Part shown: one piece after another, positions 44,385 through 54,736 of the stretch
How positions within the stretch are numbered: position 1 is the first letter of the stretch
Layout of the letters: every line of letters begins with the position of its first letter
Notes under the pieces: generated by a model
The model's input: only the letters and a program-made list of their open reading frames with translations
What the model was told of the DNA's origin: nothing
The model's database searches: none
Program-made: the position numbers and the translations under genes
From: Kingdonia uniflora
Taxonomy: Eukaryota; Streptophyta; Magnoliopsida; Ranunculales; Circaeasteraceae
DNA: 64,000 bases
Direction: 5' to 3'
NCBI GenBank assembly: GCA_014058105.1
Contig: JACGCM010000440.1
Location: 186,001-250,000, forward strand

Positions 44385-45190
44385 GATGAAAGCTAGTTTT
44401 GCCTTTGCTTTATCTTATGTCTTGATAAGCTCTTCGATCAAAAACTAGTATTACCTTTGTTTTAATCTAGGAGTTGAAAAGCTACAGTCGACATAAGCGT
44501 AACCTTGATCAAACTGATAGAATGTCACTGACATAATGAAAGAGATGAAAGCTAGTATGACCTTTGCCTTATATTATGTATGGGGAGAGTCTTTTAATTG
44601 AAAACAAGTTCTACCTTGTTCTGACTGTGGGAGATATGCTAGAGTCAGCCAAACAAAGTATTATCCTTAATTTAACTGGTATGATGTCGCAGACATATGG
44701 AAAGAGATGAAAACTAGTATTACATTTGCTTTATCTTATGTCTGACAGAGTCCATTGATTGAAAACAAGTGCTACCTTGCTTTAATCGCAGGAGATGTGG
44801 TAGAGTCAGCCAAACTAAGTATTATTCTTGATTTTAACTGGTAGAATGTCGCAGACATATGGAAAAAGATGAAAGCTAGTATTACCTTTGCTTTATCTTA
44901 TGTCTGGCAGAGTCCATTGATTGAAAACAAGTGCTACCTTACTTTGATCGTAGGAGATGGAGTAGAGTCAGCCAAACCAAGTGTTATCCTTGATTTAACT
45001 AGTAGAATGTCACAGACATATGAAAAGAGATGAAAGCTAGTATTATATTTGTTTTATCTTATGTCTGACAGAGTCCATTAATTAAAAATAAGTGCTACCT
45101 TGTTTTGATCGCAGGAGATTGAGTAGAGTCAGTCAAACCAAGTGTTATCCATGATTTAACTGGTAGAATGTCGATTGAAAGCTAGTATTA
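44385..45190. repeat. 161-bp tandem repeat array, five copies
   Basis: GATGAAAGCTAGT-like starts fall at 44385, 44544, 44706, 44868 and 45029, with a truncated sixth near 45174: a period of 159-162 bp. Each unit holds ACCTTTGCTTTATCTTATGT, GAAAACAAGTGCTACCTT, GTAGAGTCAGCCAAAC and TAGAATGTCGCAGACATA. It lies between the pol stop side (45369) and the antisense ORF end, where Tat/Ogre elements commonly keep tandem repeats. Confidence 0.85.
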
Positions 45191-45368
45191 TCTATGCTTT
45201 AATCTATGTATTATCTACAAAGTAGAGAGACGTATGAAAAAAACTTGTAAGTTTCATTAATTTTAGAAAAAAGATTTATATTGAATGGAGATAGAAATTG
45301 TACTTCTGGAATGAAAACAATTTGAAATGGAGTAGTGAGGAACCTAACGATAATATCGCTTCAGTCGC
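45191..45368. other. Spacer between tandem array and pol
   Basis: No gene seen. Confidence 0.5.
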
Positions 45369-46460
45369 CTAGTATTCCAAGGACTCGAGATGTGAACGCC
45401 ATCTTCTGTCATGAGGTAATATGATCCTAAGCCTGAGAGACCTGTGATAAGGAATGAACCCTCCCAATTGTCTGTTAATTTCCCCTACATGAGGCTCTTT
45501 GCAGTGTTGAGCTATTTCTCTGAGGACGAGATCATCAATTTGAAAAGTACGGTTTCTGACTCGTTTGTTATACGAACTGGCTAGCATATGGTGATATCGA
45601 TCTAGGTTAACGATGGTGCGTTCCCTGGTTTCATCGATCTAATTGAGGTTGCAGGACAATTCGAACTCATTTTCTTCGTTAGTTAGCTCGTGATCTTTGA
45701 CTGGATGGTGGTATTCAGAAACAATGACAGCCTCAGTGCCATAAACAAGGAGGAATGGAGTACAACCGGTTGACTGTCGTGGAATGGTGCGATATGCCCA
45801 TAAAATATGAGATAGTTTTCTAACCCAATTCCCTTTTTTTAGAGTGTAGCCTTTTTTGAGTCCATCAACAATGGTTTTGTTGGTGATTTCGGCTTGGCCA
45901 TTGCCTTGAGGGTAGTAGGGGTTAGATGGTGAGTGAATGATGTTGTGTTGGTTGAGGAAAGTTACAACATTTTCTCTAACAAATTGGGGCCCGTTATCGA
46001 TATAAATTAGGTAGGGGTACCCAAACCGAGTGATAATGTGTTCCCAGATAAAAAAGATGACCTCTTCTTCTCTAGTTTGACAGGGTAGAATTGCTTCTAC
46101 CCATTTTCTAAAATAAATAGTAGCTACGAGGAGGTGGCGGCGGTTACCTAGAGAATTAGGAAACTCGCTGACCAGATCGAGTGCTCATCTTTTAAATGGC
46201 CAAAATACCTTGCTTGCATAGAGTTTGAGCGCAGGGGCTCGTATCATCTTTCCATGTCCCTGACATGCATCATATTTGCGTAAGTACTCTTTTGCTTGTT
46301 TGCACATGTCGGGCCAGAATTATCCTTGTGTTATGGCTCTATTTGCTAGTAATCGACCTGCGGCATAAGAGCCACAAGTCCCTTCATATAATTCGCGGAG
46401 CATCTCGTTCGCTTTCTGTTTAAAGATGCACTTAAGGTAAGGCTTCGTGACTGATCGGCG
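45369..46460 (-). pseudogene. Gypsy-1 integrase remnant
   Basis: Minus-strand reading gives the zinc-binding H2C2 region (ANEMLRELYEGTCGSYAAGR, then YDACQGHGK) and the catalytic core with DLVSEFPNSLGNRRHLLVAT, YIDNGPQFVRENV (second Asp) and NPYYPQGNGQAEITNKTIVD (Glu). The C-terminal region has WAYRTIPRQSTGCTPFLLVY and YNKRVRNRTFQIDDLVLR. Integrase inserts the cDNA into chromosomes. The spacing of catalytic residues is kept, but stops interrupt it (for example after ITQG and FKR). Confidence 0.85.
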
Positions 46461-46619
46461 GTACAAGGTACCATTTTGATTTGTGTAGCGCTCCAAGTTG
46501 TCTATCAGCTGTCGACGCTCCTTCGGATCTGTAAGAATTGGTCCTTCACATATGTTATCGATACCGAGATAAACTAAGAAAGGCTTTCGTCAATCGTCGT
46601 CTCCCCTTTATCGCCCCCA

Positions 46620-47010
46620 GTATTAATCCTACATACAATAATGTGATCAATGTTGGGGGTTGAAATCACTTCGATCTAGATATATCGAGCTTCTATGCCT
46701 AAAATTCCGGTTAGATATGCCAAGGAATTGGTATATCTATTCTCACCACGAGGAAGATAATCGAGAGTTGCTTGCACAAACTTGCTCATCCTATCTACGA
46801 CGAGGGCTGCATATTCGATCATCTTATAATTTTTCTTGTATTGCTCAGAGTAATGGTGGACGATGAGTAGTAAATTTGTGTAAATGGAGAGTCCAGGGAC
46901 ACCGAGCTCGAGGGCGAGGTCGAGTCCGTGAATGAGAGCTTCGAACTTGGTGACATTATTTTAGGCCTCAAAATCCAGGCGGATTGAATTCTTAATTATG
47001 TCGTTGGAAG
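46620..47010 (-). pseudogene. Gypsy-1 second (archaeal-type) RNase H remnant
   Basis: Reads NNVTKFEALIHGLDLALELG, LSIYTNLLLIVHHYSEQYK and DRMSKFVQATLDYLPRGENR. This matches the second RNase H that Tat-lineage elements carry between the first RNase H and integrase (pattern NxxEYEAL...S-D-S-x-L-x-V-x-Q). The catalytic acidic residues are largely changed: E to K-F-E context and D to N in YTN. Confidence 0.7.
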
Positions 47011-47079
47011 AGGTAATCAGTTAGAAGTCTCTACCCCTGTTGATCCATATATTAGAAGTCTCTACCCCTTTCTTGTAAT

Positions 47080-47570
47080 CCATTCAGCTCACTCGTCAAA
47101 TGTTTTTGGGGGCGGATCCTCTGTAGGTTCCTCTGAAAGGTCAGGATCGTGTTCTTCCCACTCTGGATCTTCCACTAGAAAATCCATGAGGAAATCGGCT
47201 ACGGCCTGCCCTTTTCCGGAATGACATTGTTCAAACTTGATATCATGTTCTCCCAAACTGACTGACCATTGTTGCACTCTTCTTGATTTATCTTTCTTGG
47301 ATATAATTTCCCGTCATGACTTTGACTGAATAAGCTTGGAAGTAGTGTTTGAGCATCTGTGAAGTATAAACAAGAATGAGAAGAAGCTTTTCAATTTTAG
47401 AGTACCTCATTTCCGCTGGAGTGAGGATTTTGCTGATAAAGTAGACTGGCTTCTCGATTTTCTTTTTAAGTTGAATGTGAACCGAGTTGAGTGAAGTATC
47501 TGTAATTATGAGATGGATAATCAGTTCCTCATTATATATTGGGGTGCTTATGATGAGAGACTTCCCCAAA
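47080..47570 (-). pseudogene. Gypsy-1 RNase H region
   Basis: The block from MGKSLIISTPIYNEELIIHL through KPVYFISKILTPAEMRYSKI and ILVYTSQMLKHYFQAY matches the RT-adjacent RNase H region. After a stop, QQWSVSLGEHDIKFEQCHSG and KGQAVADFLMDF follow. The last acidic stretch leads into the linker before the second RNase H. Confidence 0.75.
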
Positions 47571-47639
47571 TAGGTTTTGAGATTTCGAAAAGCTTCTTCG
47601 TATTCTGATGTCCATTAAACCTCTGAATTTGGTTGAACT

Positions 47640-48440
47640 TCTCCTCGTATGGTACAACTGCAGAGTAATAGGAATAGCCAACGACAGCGGTCTGAAGATT
47701 TTGAAATAAAACGGTTGATTACGCTAAACTTGCCCGCAAGTTTCTGAATGTCTTTTGTTATTTTTGGAGATGACATGTCGAGGAGAACCCAAATCTAATC
47801 TGGATTGGCCTCAATCCCCTTCTTGCTGATGAGGTGACCAAGAAATCGACCTGAATGTACTCTAAATTAATACTTATTAGGATTGAGACGCACCCTATAA
47901 GATCGAAGTATGTTGAATATTGTATTGAGATCTGAAATGTAATTGATGGACTGTAAGCTCTTGTACAAGAGATCGTCAATGTAGACTTCCACGACTTTCC
48001 CGAGATGTGCTTTAAACATAGTAGTCATCAATCGTTGATAAGTTGCACCTGCGTTTTTAAGTTCGAAGGGCATGACTTTGCAGCAATAAAATCTAATTTT
48101 AGTGATGAAAATGGTATTTTCTTGATCTTCATCTAAAAGTAGAATCTGATTGTATCCTAAAGTAGCGTCCATCATTGATAGGAGTTCATGACCTACTATG
48201 GAATCAAGGATCTAATGAATGTTGGGAAGAGGAAAACTATCATTTGGAGTATGTTTGTTGAGATCGGTGAAATCTACACACACGCGGACCTTTCCATTCT
48301 TTTTTGGGACAACGATGATGTTGGATATCCAGTCTAGATACTAGGCTTCTCGAATGAATCTCACTTTGATCAATTTCTCGATCTCTATGTTAACTTCATC
48401 TTGAAGTCGTGGTAATAGGCGTTATTGTTTTTGTTTGATT
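47640..48440 (-). pseudogene. Gypsy-1 reverse transcriptase
   Basis: Order on the minus strand: WISNIIVVPKKNGKVRVCVD, FTDLNKHTPNDSFPLPNIH, MMDATLGYNQILL (first catalytic Asp), MPFELKNAGATYQRLM, EVYIDDLL (the YxDD box is intact as YIDD), and LRSYRVRLNPNKY. Stops occur (for example in NIH*ILD). This enzyme copies element RNA into cDNA. The intact catalytic box with surrounding stops points to a formerly active element. Confidence 0.85.
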
Positions 48441-48686
48441 GCGGTAGCGTTGATATTGATTGCCAATTTATGACATGCCTTGGTCAGGTCGACCCCAGGC
48501 ATTTCTTCGAAAGATCACGCAAAAAATATCTTTACTTAGTCGTAAGAACTGAATGAGAACATCTATCTCATGTTGAACCAGCTTAGTACTGATGAAAGTA
48601 CCTCTGCCTGGTCCATCAATGCTAATGTATTCGGTGGGCTCCTCCGTGGATGGCTGATCATCTGGGCAATCAGCTTGTTGTAATTG

Positions 48687-49118
48687 TTATACAACAAATT
48701 TGTCGAAGGTATCATGAATTGTAGAGACGGTATTTCCGCAAGCTCGAAAAGGCTTTTGACTACCCCTGATTTCATAAATACCATTGTTATGTTTGAAGCA
48801 GAGTACTTGATGATAGGTGGAAGCGATTGATTCCATATTATGAATCCAACAACGGCCCATAATCCTGAGATAACGAGATTTGGCATTGATCACATAGAAG
48901 ATGATGTCGATAGTGACAGCTGGTCCAGTAGTAATAGGTAAGGTGATCTTCCCTACTCGCTCTTCTTTTGAACCATTGAATCTACTGATATCAGTGTCAC
49001 TTTGAATAACTTGATTGGCCAATCCTATTTGGTCGATGGTGTTCTGAAAGAGGATCTCAATACCGCTGCCAGTATCTATCATCATTGTGTGCATGACAAA
49101 CTTTTTTATCTTGAGCAT
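48687..49118 (-). pseudogene. Gypsy-1 aspartic protease domain
   Basis: A 143-codon open frame with MIDTGSGIEILF (catalytic D-T-G), GSKEERVGKITLPITTG, DIIFYVINAKSRYLRIMGRC and ASTYHQVLCF, as in retropepsins of plant gypsy elements. The I-G-R block is present as IMGRC. It would cleave the polyprotein. Confidence 0.8.
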
Positions 49119-49249
49119 TATGACTAACGCATTATGATATAAAAATTTAACATGGCTAGTATCGCAATCTTCGAAGGATATTTCGAGTCGGCAATTGCTC
49201 GACTCAGGCAGAAGTTTGGCTTCTTTATCTTGAGGTGTGAGATCGCAGT

Positions 49250-50944
49250 ATTCTGATAATCATCTGCGCTTGAATCTGTTAGAGTTGGTAATCTGATTAA
49301 TCTCGATCATATTGTTGTGGCACATATAGTAAAGATGCTTCTTCACAGCTTGATCTTCGACCTTGACAATATCAAGCTGCTTCTTATAGCTGCTATCCTT
49401 GTATGATTCCAGGTCGATAATATATTCGAGCATCCGTCCCTCCTTAAAAATGAGTTTGAGCAACCTTTGTAAAACATAGCAATTGTCAGTAGAATGATGT
49501 TTTACCTTATGGTGCATGTTGTACGATCAACTCTCGATTGGTTCCAATGGTTGGGAGAGACGGTAGAGCTTATCTTTCATGAGAATTAGAAAAATTAAGG
49601 AGATTTAAACATTCATATTTGGGAGGACAGGTTTGACTTATGGCCCGCCTCTCCAAGGGTTACTAGTGTTTCCCTTGGCGTATTTTTGGTTGCCCTGATC
49701 CTTCTTAGGTTTTGTGTTCCAATCGGTAGAGGGTCCTTTTGTGGTAAGGACGGATTTAGTAGACTTATGTCTTTCGGTCATCATTCATTCCAGGTCGACG
49801 TAGCCATTGACTTTGGTAATCATATCCTCCAAGGTTGCAGGGTTGTTGAGGAAGAGATACTCTTTGGCTTTGCAGTCCAGTTGGAGTGCATTGATGAAAG
49901 TAGTAACAACAGTTTTCTGATTAAGATTATCCACTTTGCGCGCGAGTTCCAAGAACTTTTTTGCAAATGCTTCAGCTTCTCTCCGTTGGATTGTTTAAGA
50001 TTGATAAGAGAATACAAATTTTCTTCTTTGTCTCTGTTGTGAGCATATGTCTTGATGAATTATTTTTGTAGCTGGTCGAATGTGCATATGAAGTCTTCAG
50101 GTAGAGAATGGAACCATCGGAGTGGTTCCTCCTGCAGACTTGTGGTGAACAGACGGTAGATAATGCGGTTGAGATTAGAGTATAACCCCAATGAATCACG
50201 ATACTGCTGAATGTGCTCATTGGGATCGGTACCCTTGTATTTGCGAATTTTCGAAGTATGGAAACCTTTTAGAATATCCATATCGAATAGTTCTTTGGCA
50301 AGCAGACTTCTCTGTAACTTGGTAAAGTCATCGGTTGTGCCCATAACTTGTGCTTCGATCAACTCCTTAATCCACTGGTTCATATGCTCTTGTGTGACAC
50401 AGTGACGTATCGGTTGAGCGGCTTGACGAGGAGGTTGCGGATTATGAGTACCGGTACCTTCATTCAAACGATCTCGCGCTGGAACTTGAGGCGGAGGTCT
50501 CTGCTCTTCTTCTTGACGGATGGAACATCGGTGACCTCGACCAATTTCATATTGAATCTCCCTTCTTAAATGAACAGAAGGTTGTGGTTCATTCCGAATA
50601 GGTCTGGAAATACCGTTGCTGGTGGCTCCTTGAGGTCCCAATCTTTATCGCGTAGAAATCTGGGATGTTTCTGGCACCTGATCGCGATCTCGTAGTGGAG
50701 GAGCCTGCAAGGCAGTCTGCATTGTAGTCATTTGATCTTTGTGTCATTTGAGCGCTGTCAAACGAGCTTGTCGTTCGGCGTCGAGCTCTTTCTCACGGAG
50801 CTCTCGGTCACGAGTTAACTGTTGTTCAAGCTCGTTGTACTTCTCTATTTTAGTGTTGAGATTCGCTCAGAGCTCTAAAAGTTGTTCCGGCTCAATTGGG
50901 ATATCGAGCTGGACTTTGGGAGTTGGTCGCCTGGATGTGACCAT
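49250..50944 (-). pseudogene. Gypsy-1 gag remnant
   Basis: Starts MVTSRRPTPKVQLDIPIEPE at 50944, 67 bp after the primer-binding site. A coiled-coil segment follows (TKIEKYNELEQQL, RELREKELDAERQARL). The capsid core (50641-50060) has FDMDILKGFHTSKIRKYKGT, DPNEHIQQYRDSLGLYS and PLRWFHSLPEDFICTFDQLQ, and continues into YAHNRDKEENLYSLINLKQS. A distal segment (49517-49260) with HHKVKHHSTDNCYVLQRLLK is the usual gag-to-protease junction. Stops in the N-terminal part and a frame change near 50060 and 49820 break it. Confidence 0.8.
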
Positions 50945-51022
50945 GATTGAAATGATATAGTAAAGTAATTGAATGTCTAAGAATACCGTGGAAAAAATTT
51001 CTTTCCTATAGACGGCGCCAAA

Positions 51023-51640
51023 TATAATGGCCTGATCCTGTGAGCTCGGCGTAGCCTAGAATTAGTCATTACACCAATGTACCTGTGACTTATAATCTAG
51101 TAAACAAGAAATAATACATATAATTAGCATGGAAAACCTATAAATAGGTTAAAAACCACGACCTCGTGCTGAGGGTTTTGTAATACTAACTTTTATTGCT
51201 TGAGGCTGACAGTATCTTATTACAAGTTATCTCTAGACTTATAAATATTTGATCTTGTGAATAAAAAGTTTTGAGTGTTTGAGAATCTCAGAAGATATAG
51301 TCTTCTTCGTGATTTCTCATATATTTTTTGGTCCTCGTCTCTTCTGGAACTTTTCTTTTATATATGCCCCTTCCGCAGCTCTTCATCGTGTTGGAGTACA
51401 TTCTCCAAACAATGTGGTTAGTGGTTGTTGACTGAGTAACTATTGAGTTCGTAAGAGACAGGTAGTTTTGACTTGTTCAGGTTTTTTGGTTTAAGCTCGA
51501 TCCACGCTTATCATCAGTTCGTGGAGTATATGGCAATGTTTGACTAAGAAGTCATGTGGAAGATGTGTGAGCCTGATATGGAGGTAGTTCGAACTGGGGA
51601 CAACTCGATTCTAGGTGAGATCGAGGAATAGGCCCTTAGA
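51023..51640 (-). repeat. Gypsy-1 right (5') LTR
   Basis: Partner of 28466-29081. TATA (minus strand CATATATAAAAG) lies near 51353-51364. The primer-binding site TGGCGCCGTC lies immediately left of it at 51011-51020. The GATGG duplication follows at 51641. Confidence 0.9.
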
Positions 51641-52928
51641 GATGGTAAAAGTCTTTTCTTCACAAGTTGGTTTACAAGTTAAACGAGAACAAGTTTGTTT
51701 AAGCGGCTCAAGGTGAAACTTGTGGTAAAGTTCTTTCAAGAAGAAACAAGTGTTTATGTCAAGATTTTTTGGTTTATCAGTTGTTAAGCTAGTTGTTTTG
51801 TAGTGGCTTTGTTTTCTTTTCCAGATTTAGTGATTCTTGATACGGAATAAAAATTCTTCATAATTGATCTTATTGAAGATGGGTATGTAAGTTGGCTACA
51901 TATATACATAGTTACTGGGTAGAGTTGTATTATAGAGGCTCATACATGAGAGCTTATATGCGTATTCGAGATATACACCGAAACGATGGGGCTCGATGCT
52001 AGATATGTTTATATTATAGGTGGATTTATGAAATATCATAGAGACCATTGTTGATGTTATGAGTTTTGAGATCTCGTGGATCATCCGTTCTTAGAGTATG
52101 GATGATATGCTAGTTGCGTATGCAAGTTCTAGCTTGGGTGAGATTAAAAAGTCGTGGGAATGGTTATCTCAATAAAGGGTTAGACCAATGGATTGGTTAA
52201 TCCTTGGCATATGGTATAGCACAACAGGAAGAACGTGAAGCAGAAGTTGTTATTGAGATAGTACATTAAGACTGGTTGGAGTGTTATTTGGTAGCGCAGC
52301 ATTTGTCGTTACTTTCGGTATGAAACACGTGTTTATTTGGCTATGGAATGCGATATGAGTGTAGATCGAGGTATGTCTAAACTCATTGATAATTTGTTTG
52401 CTAATGTATGTCATTGTTTATATGAAACCAGAGTTTTCTCATGAAGTGGGAGCTGTGAGATGTTGATAATGAATATTATGTATTCGAAGAAGACTTGGTT
52501 GTAGCTCATAGCTATGGAGTGTTTCTTGTTCAACTTGCAGGGTTGTGTTTACTTGTGATGGAAAAGTATGTTAGTGACATGGAAATGACTACAGTTCGTG
52601 GTGTTATACTGAAGCCTCTTGGGTATCAAGATGACAATGGTTAATTGCATCATTGATTGCAAAGGCATATGTACAGTACAGCTTTGAAAGTTTGTGTGGT
52701 ACGGTAGTTTTTGGCATGAAGAGTTCGGTTTAACATGGTTTTAAATGTGGTTACTTTGAAGATATGTGAAGTTACGGGAACCTCACATTTTAAATTTCAA
52801 GTAGGAGATTTATTGAAGATTGTGAAATTTCGTATGTGGGTCTTTATGGTGTTGAAGGTCCAGGTAGTGCGAAACATTTATTTGAAGATCTGGAGATGGG
52901 TCATGGGATTCGATTTCAAGTAGGAGAT
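51641..52928 (+). pseudogene. Copia-1 3' coding remnant (RT/RNase H), badly decayed
   Basis: Continuation of Copia-1 after gypsy-1. Translation starts KSLLHKLVYKLNENKFV and then breaks often. Position and length match reverse transcriptase to RNase H, and the region ends at the polypurine tract AAGTAGGAGAT before 52929. I cannot point to a preserved catalytic box. Confidence 0.5.
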
Positions 52929-53609
52929 TGTTATGGTATGAACTCGAATCTTGTTCAAGGAAGTTCGTCGAAGCTCGTGGGACGAGCGAGGATTGAAGAC
53001 AGTCTGAAAAAAGGTTTTTTTTAAGTTATGTTCGAATAGATTATTTGTCTGTTCGAACAGAAGAGGCAGAGGCATGATTGTTCGAATAAACTTTTCTATT
53101 TATTCTAACAAAAGGCAAGTCGTTCGAACGAGATTTTGTCTGTTCGAACAGACTCCTTATCTGTTCGAATAAAACACCTCAGAACCCACTTTGTTCAAAT
53201 AGACTGAGAGTATGTTCTAACAGACTTTGGTAAGTCAGTTTTAAAAGTTCGTTTTGGAAGCGTTGGTATGTCTCGTGATCCGTACTTTGAGTCTATCTTT
53301 ATGTAATGACTTCCCATGTTTATAATGGAGTTTTAGGTTATTTTGTTAGCCTATCTTGGTGAGTTTAATTCTAGAGAGACCTAGAATTTGAGAGACTCCA
53401 TTAAAGCTAGAGAAGCTTGGTGAGATTGTTGTAACATTTGATTTTCTATTAGTGAATTATTCGGGGAGTAGTTTTTTATCTGCAAGTGTTTTCCACTTCC
53501 CTCCTCCGGGTAAATTATTGTGTTTTTGCTTTCGTATAATTTCCTATTGGCATTTCCATTTATCATTTTTGGGGCGAGAGATTGGGATTAACTACCCTGA
53601 TTCCTAACA
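52929..53609 (+). repeat. Copia-1 right LTR
   Basis: Same 681-bp length as the left copy, with TGTTATGG start and CCTAACA end. Contains TCGTTCGAACGA at about 53120. Confidence 0.9.
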
Positions 53610-53800
53610 TATTTATCACTTAAAGGATTACATTTTTTTATCGTGTCTAGAAACAATCCAATTCTTGTTCATCATCTATGGTCATTGCTTTCATGGGCTG
53701 CTCTTACGTTTTCCCCTTTAGCGTTGATTGTGTTATATGTGCTTATGCTAGACCTGAAGCTATATATTTTATTTTTATTTTTCTCTATTGCTTATATCAG

Positions 53801-54175
53801 GTAGAATAAGACAAGGTTCCATGTTCTTGGAGCTGTCCTCTTCACTACACAAATGGGTGTGCTACATCCAACGGCAGTTGTAAAGACTTGAATGTAGGTT
53901 GTTGGATCTGGACTCTCTCATATGCGTGGAATGTTAGTATTTAGGCATATTTTGAGATATGATAGCATCCCTGACATATACAGAGGCTTTGGTACTTATG
54001 TATGGTTACCAGGTAAAGTTTTATCGTCCAGTTCTCTCAAAGTATCAAAAGATATGATGCTAAAATACACCATAAATTTGGATATACCTGAAGCCACACG
54101 TATTGGTATTGTTAATGCAGTGGGAGGTTTGATGGCAAATCTTGCTTCAGCATCGACTTTGCGCCATTAGATGTG
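53801..54175 (+). pseudogene. Mitochondrial carrier (SLC25A44-like), exon 2
   Basis: The exon starts after TTATATCAG. The first codons complete Arg from exon 1, then TAG AAT (Leu-Asp expected) and KTRFHVLGAVLFTTQMGVLH, with PTAVVKT as the first carrier signature P-x-x-x-x-K-T-R. Next come TGA ATG TAG where RMQ/RLQ is expected (C-to-T changes CGA to TGA and CAG to TAG), then IPDIYRGFGT, KVLSSSSLKVSKDMMLKYT and IPEATRIGIVNAVGGL. A frameshift precedes the second signature FAPLDV at the exon end (donor GTAATAAG). SLC25 proteins exchange solutes across the inner mitochondrial membrane. With at least three stops this copy is dead. Confidence 0.85.
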
Positions 54176-54284
54176 GTAATAAGTCTTCACATTCTTTCTT
54201 ACCAACAAAATCTATCAAAGAAAATGACTTTACGATAGTTTAATTATGATATATTATAACTTTTGCGTATTTTTTTGTCAAATT

Positions 54285-54478
54285 TGCCAGAGACTAATGG
54301 TTCGAGGTCTTCCAAGATCTAATATGTGTACTGGACCGTTCGACGTTGTCAGCAAAGTACTGAAAGTAGAGGGAATCCGGGGATTATATAGAGGATTTGG
54401 ATTAACAGTTGAGACTCAATCTCCAACAAATGCACTTTGGTGGGGTTCCTATGGTTCTGCTCAACACATCATTTGGAG
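54285..54478 (+). pseudogene. Mitochondrial carrier (SLC25A44-like), exon 3
   Basis: Homology resumes at TGC CAG AGA (CQRLMVRGLP), then PFDVVSKVLKVEGIRGLYRG, FGLTVETQSPTNALWWGSYG and SAQHIIWR, ending TGG AG|GTATAT. This is the third repeat of the carrier fold with its G-x-x-G-L-Y-R-G-F-G motif. No proper AG acceptor lies just before TGC; the nearest is the CAG inside the exon at 54288-54290, so the acceptor may have been lost. Reading through the donor gives a stop four codons on. A last exon (LGY... end of the family) would lie beyond Copia-2, outside the window. Confidence 0.85.
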
Positions 54479-54731
54479 GTATATCTAAGTGATCCATCAG
54501 TCTTTCATAATTATTTCCTCATGGTTCACAGTCTTACATAACTATGTCCTTGTCGTGGTTCATGGTTCAAAATACTTGAGAATAGACCAATGCATTAAGT
54601 CCTGTATATCAACAATTTGGGTGACCACTACAGTAAATATGCTTTGGATTAGTTATGAAATAAACTAAAATTTTAATTTCTTAGAATTGTAACCCAAGAT
54701 ATTTACCCATATTGGCAATTCCCTTAATGTG
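54479..54731. other. Carrier intron 3, left part
   Basis: Intron-like sequence between exon 3 and Copia-2. Nothing else seen. Confidence 0.6.
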
Positions 54732-54736
54732 TAGAT

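Larger units (their letters stand above)
28466..51640 (-). mobile_element. Gypsy-1, Tat/Ogre-like LTR retrotransposon
   Basis: LTRs at 28466-29081 (616 bp) and 51023-51640 (618 bp), with a perfect GATGG duplication. On the minus strand the 5' LTR is the right copy. A primer-binding site TGGCGCCGTC (51020-51011) follows it, then gag, protease, reverse transcriptase, RNase H, a second RNase H and integrase down to 45369. A 161-bp tandem array (44385-45190) and a set of antisense coiled-coil ORFs come next. The polypurine tract AAGGGGGCC abuts the 3' LTR. Two RNase H regions, post-pol tandem repeats and an antisense ORF fit the Tat lineage. Without its CACTA and solo LTR insertions it is about 14.7 kb. 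Confidence 0.9.
25471..53609 (+). mobile_element. Copia-1 LTR retrotransposon, split by gypsy-1
   Basis: Both LTRs are 681 bp (25471-26151, 52929-53609) with TGTTA...TAACA ends. A degenerate initiator-Met primer-binding site TAGTGTCAGAGC follows the left LTR (26154-26165). The polypurine tract AAGTAGGAGAT directly precedes the right LTR. The flanks GATTT and TATTT agree at 4 of 5 positions, so the target duplication is slightly decayed. Taking out gypsy-1 and one GATGG leaves about 4.96 kb, the normal size for a Copia element. LTR copies differ at roughly one base in ten by eye. Coding remnants are at 26195-28465 and 51646-52916. Confidence 0.9.
9753..53800 (+). other. Inferred 44-kb intron 1 of the carrier gene
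   Basis: The donor is GTAAAT at 9753. The acceptor is TTATATCAG at 53792-53800, preceded by a T-rich tract. The interval holds a LINE, gypsy-2, a split solo LTR with a Harbinger inside, a MULE, a MITE and the Copia-1/gypsy-1/CACTA stack. The elements inside have intact target duplications, so each can be explained as later insertion. That the two ends belong to one gene is inferred from phase, strand, order and single occurrence. Two unrelated fragments are the alternative. Confidence 0.55.

Noticed and set aside
28461..51645. Gypsy-1 in plus orientation
   Set aside because: Primer-binding site, polypurine tract, gag-pol and TATA boxes all read on the minus strand; only the extra ORF set is plus.
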